NCBI RefSeq assembly: GCF_011397635.1
Contig: NC_064766.1
Coordinates: forward strand, 42,548,600 to 42,612,599
From: Epinephelus fuscoguttatus
Taxonomy: Eukaryota > Chordata > Actinopteri > Perciformes > Serranidae
Reading direction: 5' to 3'
Length of the DNA: 64,000 nucleotides
The notes below the pieces were generated by a model. It worked only from the letters and a program-made list of their open reading frames with translations. It did no database searches and had not been told where the DNA came from. Positions 47,377-57,886 of this stretch are shown piece after piece; the stretch's first letter is position 1, and every line of letters begins with the position of its first letter. The position numbers were made by a program, and so were the translations under genes.

Positions 47377-49162
47377 GGTAATGACAGTAGCTTACAACAA
47401 CATTAATGAAAGTAATAATATTATAGTTATAGTTCTGGCTACTGTGGTACAATATGTTGAAAGTATGTATTAATATCTGGCAGTATACAAGTGTGACAAT
47501 AGTCATATGTGTATAATAACAGTAGAAGTATGACTAATGACTAATGATGGCAGCAGCAGCAGGAGGCATCTGGCAGGACCACGGCAGCAGCACAACCACA
47601 CACGTCACGCTGTCCAGGCACCGCTGTGATATGAGTTAATCTGAGAGACAGTGGAGCACAAAGGCTCCGGAGAAGAAGCCGAGTTAGTGACATCCAGAAT
47701 GGCCGAGTTAGTGACATCCAGAATGGCCGAGTTAGTGACATCCTGCTCCTCAACTCAGTCAGGTTCAGTATCTCACCTCAGGACACTTGGACATGTGGAC
47801 CGGAGGAGTCAGGGATCAGACTCCCCATCTTTCACCTGACATTTAAACATTAAAGTTTCAACATCACAGCTTCACAATATATATTTCCTATAATATTGTC
47901 ATGACGACGTCAGCCTGTTCCATAAACACACTGCATGTACGGACAGCACACACAAACACATCAGGGCTGATTGTTCTGAGACAACAGCGGAGGCTGAACT
48001 TCCCATAAAATTTCATAGAAGAAATGGTCAAATATGCACTATTGAATTTACATTAAAATAAGAATTTACATTGCATTAAACGTGCGCTAGGATGCATTTC
48101 ACATCGTGACTATGATGTTCAAACGTCAGCTGTTTGTCACCAGTTTTCAAACGCGACCTCCCTGTCATACATGCTCGTGTCAGCACAGTGGATGCGGAGC
48201 CTCCAAGCATTCCAATGAGACAGCGCTGAGCAGGTTTTTTTCATGCAGCAAAGAGAGATGCTCATTGGATAAAGGCTCAGCCTCCTTGGGACCTAATGGA
48301 GCGGTAGGCAGGAGAGGACGCTCGGTGTCTGCATAATGATTGGAGGAACTGTCTAAAAGGCTGAACCCCTTTGTGATTGACAGCGCTTTGGAAATACACA
48401 CCAGCATCGGCGACCCCTGTCTTCTGACAGAGTGTTTCCATAAAACATATAGCTCATTTTCACTGTTTGTACAGTTCAGGAGTTTAAACCCATCTGAAAA
48501 TCTCTGAGGTGTGTGTTGCTGTGGTTCTATGTCATGAGTGTGGTTGAAAAACAGCGTAAATTAAATGTTCCTTTTATAAGTTACTGCCTTGCTAAAATAT
48601 GACGCGTTATGATGTAAACCTAAAGTGAGCCTCCCCTGTTTGAAAGACCAGCAGCCGCCACTGACACACATGTTTACTGTAGTATATAAAGATATCTTAA
48701 TAGAAATGAGTAAATGTATTTAAACTAAAAATATATAACTGTAGTATTTGTTGCACTCCCCCTCCCGTCCTGCAGATGGAGTACTACAACCACCACACTA
48801 ACCGTTGGCACCAGGCGGAGCCGATGATGAACAAGCGTTGCCGACATGGGGCGGCGGCTCTGGGCAGTCACATGTACGTGGCAGGAGGTTACGATGGCTC
48901 GGGTTTCCTGAGTGGGGCGGAGGTGTTCAGTGCAGCATCGGGGCAGTGGAGCCTCCTGGTGGCCATGAACACACGGCGCAGCAGAGTGTCGCTGGTCTCT
49001 ACGTCTGGACGTCTGTACGCAGTGGGCGGATATGACGGACAGTCCAACCTCAGCTCCATGGAGATGTACAACCCCGACACCAACCGCTGGACCTTCATGG
49101 CGCCCATGGTCTGCCATGAGGGGGGGGTCGGGGTCGGCTGCATCCCCCTGCAGCCCGCCTAA
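32246..49162 (+). CDS. klhl18: Kelch-like protein 18 (BTB-BACK-Kelch CUL3 adaptor), complete
   Basis: Substrate receptor for the CUL3-RING ubiquitin ligase; the mammalian protein acts on Aurora A at mitotic entry and on UNC119 in photoreceptors. Exons: 32246-32374, 40308-40438, 40518-40658, 40840-41038, 41976-42136, 42288-42424, 42753-42975, 43083-43187, 44738-44849, 48776-49162. AG/GT junctions and phases agree; 574 residues, the length recalled for human KLHL18. BTB at about 37-134 ([24 protein letters not shown]), BACK at about 135-240 ([14 protein letters not shown]), then six Kelch blades marked by IYAVGG, LYAIGG, IYVCGG, IFVSGG, MYVAGG and LYAVGG. Start: ATG at 32246 in context cgacgATGG, giving [17 protein letters not shown], close to the human N terminus. 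No damage seen. Intron 1 is 7.9 kb, and four introns contain large arrays. Confidence 0.98.
32876..33108. repeat. 30-bp minisatellite in klhl18 intron 1
   Basis: About 7-8 units of agtaaaagtacacaagtact plus tcagcagattga; a looser version of the same words (agtaaaagta) starts near 32715. Confidence 0.95.
33186..33228. repeat. (GT)n microsatellite
   Basis: About 20 gt units in klhl18 intron 1. Confidence 0.95.
33600..34480. repeat. 36-38-bp minisatellite with a palindromic core
   Basis: About 23-24 units containing gacaggacaggtaggaacag and tgctgacactg followed by a variable (tg)n of 3-8 repeats. Each unit holds ACAGTG-CTGA-CACTGT, a 6-bp-arm inverted repeat. Long minus-strand open frames across it (33517-34533) are repeat artefacts. 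Confidence 0.97.
34481..35484. other. klhl18 intron 1, possible hAT-like remnant
   Basis: 34729 (tttgggctgtgcgattgcc) and 35463 (ggcgatt... in inverse, ending ctcaggcctaa) look loosely like the two ends of a hAT-type element, but the ends match poorly and no 8-bp duplication is visible. No coding frame recognised. Confidence 0.3.
35485..35541. repeat. (GT)n/(TA)n/(CA)n compound microsatellite
   Basis: gtgtgtgtgt, then about 24 bp of ta, then acacacac. The Tc1 element starts right after a TA at 35540-35541. Confidence 0.95.
35839..36845 (+). pseudogene. Tc1-type transposase, frameshifted
   Basis: Starts [20 protein letters not shown] with an N-terminal helix-turn-helix pair of the Tc1 family, then the DDE domain: first Asp in LFTDESWF, second in LQHDNARPH. 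Near 36610-36640 the frame is lost (after FLEASQF) and resumes one frame over at 36639 with MSPIEHVWD, which holds the final Glu, and ends GGHTRY. All three catalytic residues are present but not in one frame, so no full-length enzyme is made. Confidence 0.9.
36841..37060. repeat. Right inverted repeat of the Tc1 element (partial)
   Basis: Carries the reverse complement of 35642-35830 with a few mismatches. It stops at 37060 where the (TA)n tract starts. Confidence 0.85.
37061..37130. repeat. (TA)n/(TG)n microsatellite between two transposons
   Basis: About 40 bp of ta followed by gtgtgtgt, replacing the expected outer end of the Tc1 element and bordering the Crypton-like element. Confidence 0.95.
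37131..38708 (+). mobile_element. Crypton-like (tyrosine recombinase) DNA element
   Basis: A 1.58-kb segment flanked on both sides by (TA)n microsatellites and containing a broken gene for a DUF3504 / ZMYM-QRICH1-type domain, the family derived from Crypton recombinases. Similar motifs occur near both ends: gtgatgatatta...aacatcac at about 37200-37226 and gtgacgatatca...aacatcac at about 38662-38687, each a loose palindrome. Exact boundaries are not proven. Confidence 0.55.
37353..38494 (+). pseudogene. Crypton / DUF3504-type recombinase gene, frameshifted
   Basis: The first frame starts at ATG 37353 ([20 protein letters not shown]) and runs to 38015, including [34 protein letters not shown] and [17 protein letters not shown]. 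Near 37985-38000 it shifts by one base, and the next frame continues from about 38000 to 38494: [32 protein letters not shown] and the catalytic-type block [19 protein letters not shown] plus MTVSGHR. The H-x-x-R and GHR pieces fit the tyrosine-recombinase fold. The usual downstream Tyr is not visible: after SGHR the DNA reads gtatgt, a good splice donor, so the Tyr may have been on a lost exon. Paralogues in vertebrates include KIAA1958, ZMYM2-4 and QRICH1. Confidence 0.65.
38709..38788. repeat. (TA)n/(TATG)n microsatellite
   Basis: About 57 bp of ta with one c, then tatgtatgtatg and gtgtgtg, at the right edge of the Crypton-like element. Confidence 0.95.
38789..38895 (-). mobile_element. 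Teleost dispersed repeat fragment
   Basis: ccctctgtcctttggaccct, cacagctgatcaggaaaaa and cctcaggaagag match the element at 47070-47310 with small deletions. Probably a SINE or LINE tail; family not identified. Confidence 0.6.
38904..39191. repeat. Dispersed repeat, copy 1
   Basis: About 290 bp that recur almost unchanged at 54367-54681 (shared text includes agactgaagaataaactg, tcatatctcaggaacagaag, tgtgaagcatccatgttttc). Same orientation. Unclassified. Confidence 0.85.
39192..40307. other. End of klhl18 intron 1, nothing recognised
   Basis: Two to three short tandem copies of acacagtcaggtgagcagg lie near 39700-39790. Otherwise unique-looking non-coding DNA up to the exon at 40308. Confidence 0.5.
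41075..41975 (+). repeat. 37-bp minisatellite copying the klhl18 exon 5 acceptor
   Basis: About 24 units of 37 bp: gtgtctgaggcgtgttgaat, gtgtggtacctgtgcag (or ctgttcag). The last unit runs into the true 3' splice site cctgttcag|gtgtttgaggcggtg (exon from 41976). Each unit therefore repeats acceptor plus about the first 12 exon bases with one change (gtgtct for gtgttt). Confidence 0.97.
42425..42752. other. klhl18 intron 6, nothing recognised
   Basis: A 328-bp intron with several ccaatca / gattgg words; no repeat or frame of note. Confidence 0.5.
43207..44672. repeat. 24-bp C-rich minisatellite in klhl18 intron 8
   Basis: About 60 units of ggccccgacccagtgtcacc plus cacg, starting 20 bp after the donor of the exon ending at 43187 and ending about 65 bp before the next exon. 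The right part shifts to variants with ccacattagtgtcacccagg and ccttgacccagtgtcatcc. Because the unit is 24 bp, long open frames on both strands (for example 43457-44689) are periodic artefacts. Confidence 0.97.
45008..47068. repeat. 2-kb (CATTCACACACT)-type array in klhl18 intron 9
   Basis: Loose 6-, 10- and 12-bp units of cattcacacactc, cgttcacacac and cactcacgttcacac with (ca)n patches. Blocks of several hundred bases recur (45900-46200 resembles 46360-46660), showing later block duplication. Frames of up to 521 codons rich in Thr-His-Ser are artefacts. Confidence 0.97.
47069..47310 (-). mobile_element. Teleost dispersed repeat (LINE/SINE tail)
   Basis: Begins atcaatcaattttatttata and aagcccaatatcacaaatca, then ccctcacagctgatcagg, cctcaggaagagc and ggacggacagacgtgcaata. 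This is a very common teleost repeat type; pieces of it also occur at 38789-38895 and 19586-19640. Orientation is inferred from the tail-like tttattt end. Confidence 0.7.
47341..47373. repeat. (GA)n microsatellite
   Basis: cagagagagaga run of about 31 bp in klhl18 intron 9, followed by atgcagg. Confidence 0.95.
47374..48775. other. Rest of klhl18 intron 9
   Basis: Three tandem 24-bp copies of gagttagtgacatccagaat lie at about 47681-47745. 48100-48420 may be an old interspersed copy (cattccaatgagacagcgct) with no clear ends. No exon recognised. Confidence 0.45.
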
Positions 49163-49659
49163 ATCCTCCAATCAGAGGCAGAGGATTGACACGTTACTGA
49201 CAACTGTAAGCGGTGAGCCGGCGCCCTCCGCTGGCGCTCACTGAGCTTTATCGGTACGACAGCCGGGCTCAGACCTGCACACTGATGCTGGGCCTGTGGG
49301 ATTATGGGAAAAAAGTAGAGCTAGCCTCCGGCTGCTAGCGTTGTGCAATTAGCGAGCGTGTTGACTGATTAATGTTGAATATTGATTTTATACTGAAAGG
49401 ACCAAAACAGGAAGTCATTTCCTCTCAGAACAAAGCTGCTGACTTGAAACAGGACGAGTGCTTATCGATCAGAGACCCCCTCCCCCGCTCCTCCTGTCTT
49501 TATTTTGAAGGGTACGTCTGAGTGTTTCCTTCTGCTGCGTTTCATCAGTTCAGTGTGAGCAGTGTTCGTCAGGCCTTCACACAGCGGGGACACTCATTCA
49601 CACTGACGCTCATTCACACTGACGCTCGTTCACACTGATGCTCACACATCACAGTTTCA
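49163..49659 (+). other. klhl18 proximal 3' UTR
   Basis: Follows the TAA at 49160-49162. No clear poly(A) hexamer before the 32-bp array begins; one AATAAA sits at 53087-53092 beyond the array. Confidence 0.45.
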
Positions 49660-52600
49660 CAAGTTAATGTCCTCCGAGGAGTCTGTAATCAGGGGTTAAT
49701 GTCCTCCGTGGTGTCTGTAGTCAGGGGTTAATGTCCTCCAAGGTGTCTGTAGTCAGGGGTTAATGTCCTCCAAGGTGTCTGTAGTCAGGGGTTAATGTCC
49801 TCCGAGGTGTCTGTGATCAGGAGTTAATGTTCTCCAAGGTGTCTGTGATCAGGGGTTAATGTCCTCTGAGGTGTCTGTGATCAGGAGTTAATGTTCTCCA
49901 AGGTGTCTGTGATCAGGGGTTAATGTCCTCTGAGGTGTCTGTGATCATGAGTTAATGTCCTCCAAGGTGTCTGTGATCAGGGGTTAATGTCCTCCGAGGT
50001 GTCTGTAGTCAGGGGTTAATGTCCTCAGAGGTGTCTGTGATCGTGAGTTAATGTCCTCCAAGGTGTCTGTGATCAGGGGTTAATGTCCTCGGAGGTGTCT
50101 GTAGTCAGGGGTTAATGTCCTCGGAGGTGTCTGTAGTCAGGAGTTAATGTCCTCCGAGGTGTCTGTGATCATGAGTTAATGTCCTCGGAGGTGTCTGTAG
50201 TCAGGAGTTAATGTCCTCCGAGGTGTCTGTAGTCAGGGGTTAATGTCCTCCGAGGTGTCTGTGATCATGAGTTAATGTCCTCCAAGGTGTCTGTGATCAG
50301 GGGTTAATGTTCTCTGAGGTGTCTGTAGTCAGGGGTTAATGTCCTCGGAGGTGTCTGTGATCATGAGTTAATGTCCTCGGAGGTGTCTGTAGTCAGGGGT
50401 TAATGTTCTCCGAGGTGTCTGTGATCATGAGTTAATGTCCTCCAAGGTGTCTGTGATCAGGGGTTAATGTCCTCGGAGGTGTCTGTAGTCAGGGGTTAAT
50501 GTCCTCCGAGGTGTCTGTGATCATGAGTTAATGTCCTCCAAGGTGTCTGTGATCAGGGGTTAATGTCCTCCGAAGTGTCTGTGATCAGGGGTTAATGTCC
50601 TCGGAGGTGTCTGTAATCAGGGGTTAATGTCCTCGGAGGTGTCTGTAGTCAGGGGTTAATGTCCTCCGAGGTGTCTGTGATCAGGAGTTAATGTCCTCCA
50701 AGGTGTCTGTGATCAGGAGTTAATGTCCTCAGAGGTGTCTGTGATCACGAGTTAATGTTCTCCGAGGTGTCTGTAGTCAGGAGTTAATGTCCTCAGAGGT
50801 GTCTGTAGTCAGGGGTTAATGTCCTCCGAGGTGTCTGTGATCATGAGTTAATGTCCTCCAAGGTGTCTGTGATCACGAGTTAATGTTCTCCGAGGTGTCT
50901 GTAGTCAGGAGTTAATGTCCTCCGAGGTGTCTGTGATCATGAGTTAATGTCCTCCAAGGTGTCTGTGATCAGGAGTTAATGTCCTCCGAGGTGTCTGTAG
51001 TCAGGAGTTAATGTCCTCCGAGGTGTCTGTAGTCGGGAGTTAATGTCCTCCGAGGTGTCGTAGTCAGGGGTTAATGTCCTCTGAGGTGTCTGTGATCAGG
51101 GGTTAATGTCCTCCGAGGTGTCTGTAGTCAGGAGTTAATGTCCTCGGAGGTGTCTGTAGTCATGGGTTAATGTCCTCCGAGGTGTCTGTGATCATGAGTT
51201 AATGTCCTCCGAGGTGTCTGTAGTCAGGAGTTAATGTCCGACGTGGAGGCGGAAACTGTCCAACAGAGGAAGGGTGTTTAAATACAACAGAGCTTATGCT
51301 AAAATGTTAGCGGACAGCTGCTGACACATGATCATCCCGTTAACACTGTCAGTTATCATGTCCTCCGAGGTGTCTGTGATCACAAGTTAATGTCCTCCAA
51401 GGTGTCTGTGATCACAAGTTAATGTCCTCCGAGGTGTCTGTGATCACGAGTTAATGTCCTCCGAGGTGTCTGTGATCACAAGTTAATGTCCTCCGAGGTG
51501 TCTGTGATCACAAGTTAATGTCCTCCGAGGTGTCTGTGATCACAAGTTAATGTCCTCCGAGGTGTCTGTAGTCAGGAGTTAATGTCCTCGGAGGTGTCTG
51601 TAGTCAGGGGTTAATGTCCTCGGAGGTGTCTGTAGTCAGGGGTTAATGTCCTTGGAGGTGTCTGTAGTCAGGGGTTAATGTCTTCCGAGGTGTCGTAGTC
51701 AGGAGTTAATGTCCTCGGAGGTGTCTGTAGTCAGGGGTTAATGTCCTCTGAGGTGTCTGTAGTCAGGGGTTAATGTCCTCTGAGGTGTCGTAGTCAGGAG
51801 TTAATGTCCTCCGAGGTGTTTGTGATCAGGGGTTAATGTTCTCCGAGGTGTCGTAGTCAGGGGTTAATGTCCTCTGAGGTGTCGTAGTCAGGAGTTAATG
51901 TCCTCGGAGGTGTCTGTAGTCAGGGGTTAATGTCCTCCGAGGTGTCATAGTCAGGGGCTAATGTCCTTGGAGGTGTCTGTAGTCAGGGGTTAATGTCCCC
52001 CGAGGTGTCGTAGTCAGGAGTTAATGTCCTCGGAGGTGTCTGTAGTCAGGGGTTAATGTCCTCCGAGGTGTCATAGTCAGGGGTTAATGTCCTCCGAGGT
52101 GTCATAGTCAGGGGCTAATGTCCTCGGAGGTGTCGTAGTCAGGAGTTAATGTCCTCGGAGGTGTTTGTGATCAGGAGTTAATGTCCTCGGAGGTGTTTGT
52201 GATCAGGGGTTAATGTCCTCGGAGGTGTTTGTGATCAGGGGTTAATGTCCTCGGAGGTGTCTGTAGTCAGGAGTTAATGTCCTCGGAGGTGTCGTAGTCA
52301 GGAGTTAATGTCCTCCGAGGTGTTTGTGATCAGGAGTTAATGTCCTCGGAGGTGTCGTAGTCAGGAGTTAATGTCCTCGGAGGTGTCTGTGATCAAGAGT
52401 TAATGTCCTCGGAGGTGTCGTAGTCAGGGGTTAATGTCCTCGGAGGTGTCTGTGATCAGGAGTTAATGTCCTCCGAGGTGTCTGTGATCATGAGTTAATG
52501 TCCTTGGAGGTGTCGTAGTCAGGAGTTAATGTCCTCGGAGGTGTTTGTGATCAGGAGTTAATGTCCTCGGAGGTGTCTGTAGTCAGGGGTTAATGTCCTC

Positions 52601-52820
52601 CGAAGTGTCTGTAGTCAGGAGTTAATGTCCTCGGAGGTGTCTGTGATCAGGAGTTAATGTCCTCGGAGGTGTCTGTAGTCAGGGGTTAATGTCCTCCGAA
52701 GTGTCTGTAGTCAGGAGTTAATGTCCTCAGAGGTGTCTGTAGTCAGGGATTAATGTCCTCCGAAGTGTCTGTAGTCAGGAGTTAATGTCCTCGGAGGTGT
52801 CTGTAGTCAGGAGTTAATGT
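49660..52820. repeat. 3.1-kb 32-bp minisatellite downstream of klhl18
   Basis: About 95-100 units of gttaatgtcctccgaggtgt plus ctgtagtcaggg with many variants; 30-bp units lacking ct (gtgtcgtagtc) cluster in the right half. Interrupted at 51238-51358 by a 121-bp unique block that also ends the array at 52821-52941. Confidence 0.97.
51238..51358. repeat. Array-flank block, internal copy
   Basis: ccgacgtggaggcggaaact through aacactgtcagttatca. Matches 52821-52941 with two substitutions near its middle (agagcttatgct versus agagcgtaggct). Array units resume directly after it. Confidence 0.95.
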
Positions 52821-52941
52821 CCGACGTGGAGGCGGAAACTGTCCAACAGAGGAAGGGTGTTTAAATACAACAGAGCGTAGGCTAAAATGTTAGCGGACAG
52901 CTGCTGACACATGATCATCCCGTTAACACTGTCAGTTATCA
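52821..52941. repeat. Array-flank block, terminal copy
   Basis: Second copy of the block at 51238-51358, 1583 bp to the right, forming the right edge of the array. Confidence 0.95.
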
Positions 52942-53010
52942 CTTGTGGGGTTCCTCAGGGCTCAGGTCTGGATCCTCTATCGTTTCCATTTACACTATTA
53001 TGTAAGACAT
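52942..53010 (+). pseudogene. Short LINE reverse-transcriptase remnant
   Basis: The plus strand reads CGVPQGSGLDPLSF, the RT motif usually seen as GVPQGSxLGPLLF, followed by unrelated sequence. It is the only LINE-like part visible here. Confidence 0.55.
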
Positions 53011-54366
53011 GCTCACAGAGTCCGTTCAGTTCTGATGATGGACACCTCAGAGTTGTCCGTCTTAAACCACGCCCACTTTCCAAAGAAATAAAAGTTATAT
53101 TTAGTTATATTTTCATGCTTTTTGTAATTAAGCCATAACTCGGTTTCCCCACTAACACCTGAGGGTCTGACTAATACCTGGAACAGTCATTACATCCTGT
53201 GAGGTTCTTATGCAATGGAAACATTGTTCAACGGTCCAGTGAATAGGACAAACCTCAGATACAACGTAGTAACGGGAGTTATCTGTAGATCGTCAGCTCG
53301 TAGAACCATTTGGCCCAGCTGTTAGCCGCAGAGCTAAAGTCATGTTAGCAAGAGTCAAAGTTCATAACAAACAGGAAGTATCATTTGGCGGGATGTTTAA
53401 CAACAGGACGAGTGAGCTATCAGACACTTAACTGTCCCCAAATCAACCAACAAACACTGCGCTGTAACGTTGGCATCGTCTGCCTGGAGCAGCGAGCTGA
53501 AGAGTTTAGAAACAAAACATTCGCAGGCGAGTATTTTGCATTTCAGCGTTGTTTATTGGCCATGCCCCCGGCTGTGTAAAGGCCTTTATTATGACAATGG
53601 AGGAAGTGATAAATGTGGTTGGTGCTCTGATAGATGTTAACATGCTAACAGTGATGACAGGAGACAAAGGGCGCCAGGTGTGATGTCAGATTGTTGACGT
53701 GTCGTCTCAGTGAGGTGACTGACGATCAGATCAACGATCACACTGTCACTGGATTCTTGTTTCTTCATGGACGTACATCAGAGAGAAGGAGTTCTGTGGC
53801 GCCCCGCCGTGGAGGCTTATGTCTTTGTCCTGCTGAATGTCCACGTCTCTGACAGACCATAATAAGATGAGACGCAGCTGATGGAAACTGTGCTGATCCG
53901 TGTGGCAGTATTAAAACTCTGTCCTGATGCTGATGTCATCAGACCCTCATTTCCTGTCATGTCACAAAGGTTACAATGTCCTGAACACAGAGTGAAACTA
54001 AAGATCAGCATGGTAAAGGTTACTTCCTGTCAGTCTGATGGCGGCGCCTGAGGAAACATCCTTGAGTGAGAACAAATGTTAATTCCAATCAGGCGTGATG
54101 TTTATCGGAGGCTGCAGAGAGACACACTCGACACAGAGTTCCCACAGTCAGGGAAAACCTGGAAAGTCATCGAATTAGTAAAAATCCCTGAATGTTTTGG
54201 ACTTTAGTTGTAGTGAAATCTTTTGGTGGAGAATCGTCCATGTGATGTGACAACACAGCAGATTAATTTTTTTGTAGCTGATGATGTAACGCAGCTCTGA
54301 CATGTGTGGCGTGTTTTTATCCATCTCCGCCGCTGAAATCTAAGAGCAGAGGAATTATATTTCAGG
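53011..54366. other. Intergenic, nothing recognised
   Basis: No exon or repeat family recognised. A poly(A)-type hexamer lies at 53087-53092. 54420-54452 has a T run. Confidence 0.5.
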
Positions 54367-54681
54367 TAGTCCGTCCGTCCATACGTCCCGTCCTTGTGAA
54401 CAGGATATCTCAAGAATAACTTGAGGTATTTTTTAAATTTTTTTTTTTTTTCAGATTTGACACAAACATCTACTCAGACTGAAGAATAAACTGATGAGAA
54501 TTTTGTGGTCAAAGGTCAGCTTGACTGTGACATCATCATGTTTTAACGTCATATCTCAGGAACAGAAGGGGAGACATTTGGTCAGATACTGAATTGGTGA
54601 CTCTAATCTTGAAACTGTGCTGATTGTATAGATCTTCTGTGTGTGAAGCATCCATGTTTTCACTGACATGGATGGAGACTG
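54367..54681. repeat. Dispersed repeat, copy 2
   Basis: Near-identical over most of its length to 38904-39191, with a T-rich insertion near 54430-54452. Confidence 0.85.
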
Positions 54682-56966
54682 TAATTTCGGGTTCAGACTG
54701 CACAATTACAGCCTGATGCAGTGTCGTACGGTGTCGGCTGGATCATGAACAATAATCCATGGTTTCATCTGGTGTAGTGTGTCATAGCAGACAAGTGACG
54801 CCACGTTTGGGGCGCCTCACGACGTCCAAACAGAAAGCCTAGCATGTTTGATTTTCTTTTTGTCTTCCACGACTTCTCCCGTCACAGCCGTCACTTTGAC
54901 CAATAGGAACACAGAGCGATCTGTTGCCATGGAAACTGTAGGACAACAACAGCCCAGCCTTTTAGATATTTCCTGTAGGGACGTTAGCACACAGAGGAAA
55001 AAGGAAACAGCAGAGGCACTTTATCAACCCGCTGAGTACTGCCATTAGCATCAAGCTAGCAGAGAATGTTCTTTCTTCATAATGGAGGATATAAAGGAAT
55101 CAAACTCACAGATAGTGTCTGGGCCTTTACTCAGCACAGCTGCAGAGGCTACCAGCTGCATCTCAAACATGGGTCCATGTCATTTGTCTGACAGCCCATT
55201 AGTCCGACGGTCCGCGGTGCTGAACGGCTTCTGGCGTATTTCTACCTTGATGGTGCACCGCGACCGGCTCTGGGTCAGCTGGGAAAGGCTTGAGGCGGAG
55301 CAGGCTCACAGCTTATGTGTTTGTCACTTTCATTTTCATTTTAACCCACACCATGATCTTTTCCTGACCCTAACCAAGTGGTTTTTGTGCCTAAACCTAA
55401 CCAGACCTTAACCACAGGGCATCATGATGATTTCTAAACAATGGGTTTAATATGGTCGGACAAATGGGCAGTTCCCCTCAAACACAAGACACCATTTATC
55501 ATTCTCACACTCAACACTTCCTGTTTCTGTTTCAAATTAAAAGCTGAGAGAATCCCTTCATTTTATAAAAAGGCTTTTATTGTGACACTTTTGCAGGAAC
55601 TTCCTGTGGAGGATTCAGTGACTGTTATAGTTTTCATGCAGTACTTCAAATGTAGCTCCGCCCATCTGGTGACAGCTTTTATGTCACTACAGTCACAGTT
55701 CAGCTGGAACATGAACAGACACAGAGACTGAGTTAGTAATAATAATAATAATAGGACGAGAATAATCTGATGACAAACATGTAGTCCGTCATGTCTGTTG
55801 GCCAAGTGACAGACAGATTTTATGACTTCAGTCACCTGATCTGACACAGAGCCTGTAGGAGCAGACAAACATGGCGTGCGGTCTGGACCTGGCGTTACTG
55901 TGACTCATTTATGTGGTGATTCCAGTTCACCATCACGTATGTGTCTTCATTTCCTCCCCGCGTCTTGTCAGAGTTTGAATCTGTCACGTGGCCTTGACAT
56001 GTGGCTGAACGTGCCAGATAACTCAGAAAGTTTGTGACAGATGAGATGCCTCACGTGAAAGATTTGTATTCATCTGAGCTCAGGAATGCAAGAAGTCAGT
56101 ATTCAGTCACATCATCTGCATATTTAAAGCCAACGCTTCAGAAAACTTACGATACGAAAGATAACTCTGAATGTGAGTGATTCAGTGTGGCATGGTATCA
56201 GGTAGAGTTTCATTTTTGCTCCATGAATAATCAGTTTTACACTCCACGTTTTTTACTCATAATCTCCACCGCAGCAGCTGTGACATCACTTCCTCCAGAC
56301 TGTCCAGGTTGACGTCATGTCTGTATACTGTTTGTTTTTCATTCACAGCCCGATTCATAAAACAGTTTGTAACTTCAAACATCATTTTTTTAACATAAAT
56401 CTGTGGACAGTGTTTTCTGATTAAAATATCCTGAAGTCTCTCAATAACAATCTTTGACTCTGATTTGGCAACAAAACGAAATCAGAAATTTGAACCTGAT
56501 TTCATCCAACAATCAGATTTCTGTTTAAGAAATGTCTGAAAATCTGAATATTTAATGAGATTCTGCCTGATTTGCATATTTTTATTTTCTGAAGCTGGTG
56601 ATATGAAGAATAACTGTCACATGATGTCAGCTCACCTGGGACGTCTCACCTTAATCAATCCATAATCAATAAAAACTGTTTGATATTTGTGGTTAATAAG
56701 TGAAGGTGTTGATTTGGCCCTCTGCAGCCTCCGTACGGTGACACTGATGTTTCTGTTGATTGATTGTTTTTATTTCCTGAGGTTTATGGATCAATAAAGA
56801 AGCTGCTGTTTCCTCACTGAAGCATCTGATCTTTAATCAATATTCATATTGATAATCTGATGTGTGCGTTCGTCACTGATCAATGAAACAGCCGTCAGTT
56901 CCAAATCAGCTTTTATTTCCTCGTTCAGTCAGCGGCGTCATCACCATCATCATCACCATCATCATC

Positions 56967-56998
<32 letters not shown>

Positions 56999-57880
56999 CA
57001 CTTTACAATATCAACAAAGACAAATTAGTTTATTGATAATATGGATCAATCACATGACACTGGCTGTGATGTCATCAGGTGAAACACCTGGGTGTGACTC
57101 CACGGTATCCCACAGTCCTTTGTAAGTTTAATGGTACGTTCAGATGATCTTCGTCACCCTGACGTCTCTCAGGTGTTTCACACAGGTAACTCCACCATCT
57201 GAACCAGTGAGCAGGTGTCAGTCTCATGGTGCGTTCAGGTCATGTTGGATTTATCATGATTTCAGAAATGTAACATTTGTGTTCTCCTCAGCAAAACGGC
57301 TCACATCAGTTTAATATCACATCATGAATACGTTAATGCACAGAGGACCGACTGTGACATCATCATGACGCTTCAGGTGTGTGTGTGTGTTCTGCTCCTC
57401 CTCAGCTGAGCAGCTTCCTGATGATCAGTCCAGGTGAGGTGGACGTCAGGTGACACCTGCAGCTGATCACAGAGGATCTAACCAGCGCTGTGTCATCACT
57501 GCTTCATCAGCCCATCATCATCCTCATTTATTAACCCTCATAACACTGTGAAACGTGTCGCGCTGCATGGCGCCGTCACTCATTTGATTTATCTAACACA
57601 CAGGTGTTCACTTCCTGATCATGTGACAAAGAAAAGCATCAAATTCTCTCCATGAAAAAAAAATGAAACCAAAAAAATGTTCAAACAACGAAAACAATTA
57701 TTTAAATGTTAAAATATTTTGTCAAGAGTGTTCTGTAGATGGACTGATTGATGACAACTTCCTGTCACAGCAACTGCTCACCTCAGTGACATCACAGTGA
57801 AGTAACTCACAGGTGTGACTGATCGTTATTTACCTGTGCAGAGCGCTGACAGAGTTCACACTGTCGACCAATAACAAGCT
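54682..57880. other. Intergenic, no gene recognised
   Basis: AT-rich, with (taa)n at about 55733-55753 and a (cat)n tract at 56938-57000. 55180-55440 looks like an unidentified interspersed sequence (cgacggtccgcggtgctgaa, cctaacc words). Open frames here are short and resemble no protein I know. Confidence 0.45.
56938..57000. repeat. (CAT)n microsatellite
   Basis: catcaccatcatcatcac-type run of about 60 bp. Confidence 0.95.
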
Positions 57881-57886
57881 GTGTTG

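Noticed and set aside
49660-52820. CRISPR-like regular repeats
   Set aside because: The units are contiguous without distinct spacers and the genome is eukaryotic; this is a minisatellite.
55082-55411. 109-codon plus-strand frame beginning MEDIKESNSQ
   Set aside because: No homology recognised, no splice context, and the sequence contains words typical of dispersed repeats.
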